The position numbers and the translations under genes are program-made. DNA of 64,000 bases, from assembly GCA_965183855.1 (NCBI GenBank), contig CBCYMI010000010.1, positions 99,815 through 163,814 of the forward strand, in the 5' to 3' direction. Of this stretch, positions 63,797-64,000 are shown piece after piece. Every line of letters starts with the position of its first letter. Position 1 is the first letter of the stretch. Under the pieces are notes generated by a model. It ran no database searches, was not told the DNA's origin, and saw only the letters and a program-made list of their open reading frames with translations. Origin of the DNA: CBCYMI01 sp965183855 (GTDB lineage Bacteria > Pseudomonadota > Alphaproteobacteria > Caulobacterales > Maricaulaceae).

Positions 63797-64000
63797 ACAC
63801 ACACGCAAAGGCGTGGTTTTATTGGGCGCTCTAAGTGTCAGAATTAAACTTAAGAGCTTAATATTTCTGTTGCGTGCGCTTTAAGAAGTCACACACGCGA
63901 ACGCGTGGTTTTATTGGGCGCTCTAAGTGTCAGAATTAAACTTAAGAGCTTAATATTTCTGTTGCGTGTTCTTAAAAACACGAAAAGGTATGTGAAAGGC
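63797..64000. repeat. Covarying-hairpin intergenic repeat, site C (two units)
   Basis: Units at about 63797 and 63890 (offset 92 bp) share ACGCGTGGTTTTATTGGGCG or its variant, CTCTAAGTGTCAGAATTAAA and CTTAAGAGCTTAATATTTCT. Their stems are CACGC AAAG GCGTG and CACGCG AA CGCGTG. The first unit begins four bases after the sspB stop, and its hairpin plus TTTTATT can act as terminator. The window ends shortly after the second unit. Confidence 0.85.

Overview
The window is an AT-rich (roughly one third G+C by eye), gene-dense chromosomal segment of an alphaproteobacterium. Two blocks have typical alphaproteobacterial order: NDUFA12 - mlaD - DUF2155 - aat - accC/accB - aroQ - thiSG, and scpA - scpB - tatABC - serS - surE - pcm - LysM lipoprotein - yajC - secD - secF. 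Together with the low G+C, many decayed genes and short spacers, this suggests a host-associated Acetobacteraceae relative (Commensalibacter/Bombella type). The family is an inference from gene content and order; I could not run a phylogeny. No tRNA, rRNA, CRISPR array or insertion sequence was recognised.

Layout. 0.6-5 kb: an Lrp/AsnC regulator and a very large, catalytically degenerate relative of the B12-dependent ribonucleotide reductase. 5-14 kb: complex I accessory subunit, lipid-transport MlaD, a DUF2155 envelope protein, Aat, acetyl-CoA carboxylase accC/accB, aroQ, thiS/thiG and a repeat-rich acidic protein. From about 8.25 to 12.6 kb almost every gene carries one-base indels at short mononucleotide runs (I count 17), yet the coding sense is otherwise intact. 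14-20.5 kb: mlaFE, alr, dnaB (with perfect DnaA boxes upstream) and the rpsF-rpsR-rplI operon. 20.9-22.5 kb: a duplicated colicin-D-like nuclease domain; one copy sits with an immunity gene, the other carries a signal peptide and has none. 22.7-30.3 kb: heme A synthase, a PhoX-like gene broken by UGA, rplM-rpsI, a degenerate isocitrate-lyase relative and an L,D-transpeptidase pseudogene. 30.7-44.4 kb: a ThDP enzyme next to an aldehyde dehydrogenase, kbl and tdh (threonine to glycine), a lytic transglycosylase, dapA, smpB, a uracil-DNA glycosylase, a cysteine-desulfhydrase-like enzyme and a cold-shock protein. 44.8-51.2 kb: a DUF481 barrel, then an M20 hydrolase with astA-astD-astB (arginine succinyltransferase pathway). 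51.6-63.8 kb: chromosome condensation (ScpAB), Tat export, SerS, SurE, Pcm, a LysM lipoprotein, the Sec accessory complex YajC-SecDF and the ClpXP adaptor SspB.

Themes. Envelope and protein export dominate (Mla, Tat, Sec-DF, transglycosylase, LysM). Amino-acid catabolism is the second theme: kbl/tdh for threonine, ast genes for arginine, cysteine desulfhydrase, and a possible 2-oxoglutarate decarboxylase plus semialdehyde dehydrogenase bypass. The window is also rich in local duplications at all scales: 10-33 bp tandem repeats, an 84 bp tatA start duplication, a 148 bp gene-end duplication, a 242 bp kbl-leader duplication, the toxin pair and a udg fragment. A family of intergenic elements with covarying hairpins occurs at three sites (44.65, 51.27 and 63.80 kb). 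Several enzymes have lost family-defining residues while keeping open frames (NrdJ-like, isocitrate-lyase-like, and the structural-zinc lobe of Tdh). The strongest candidates for something new are the exported orphan colicin-D-like protein and the covarying-hairpin repeat family.
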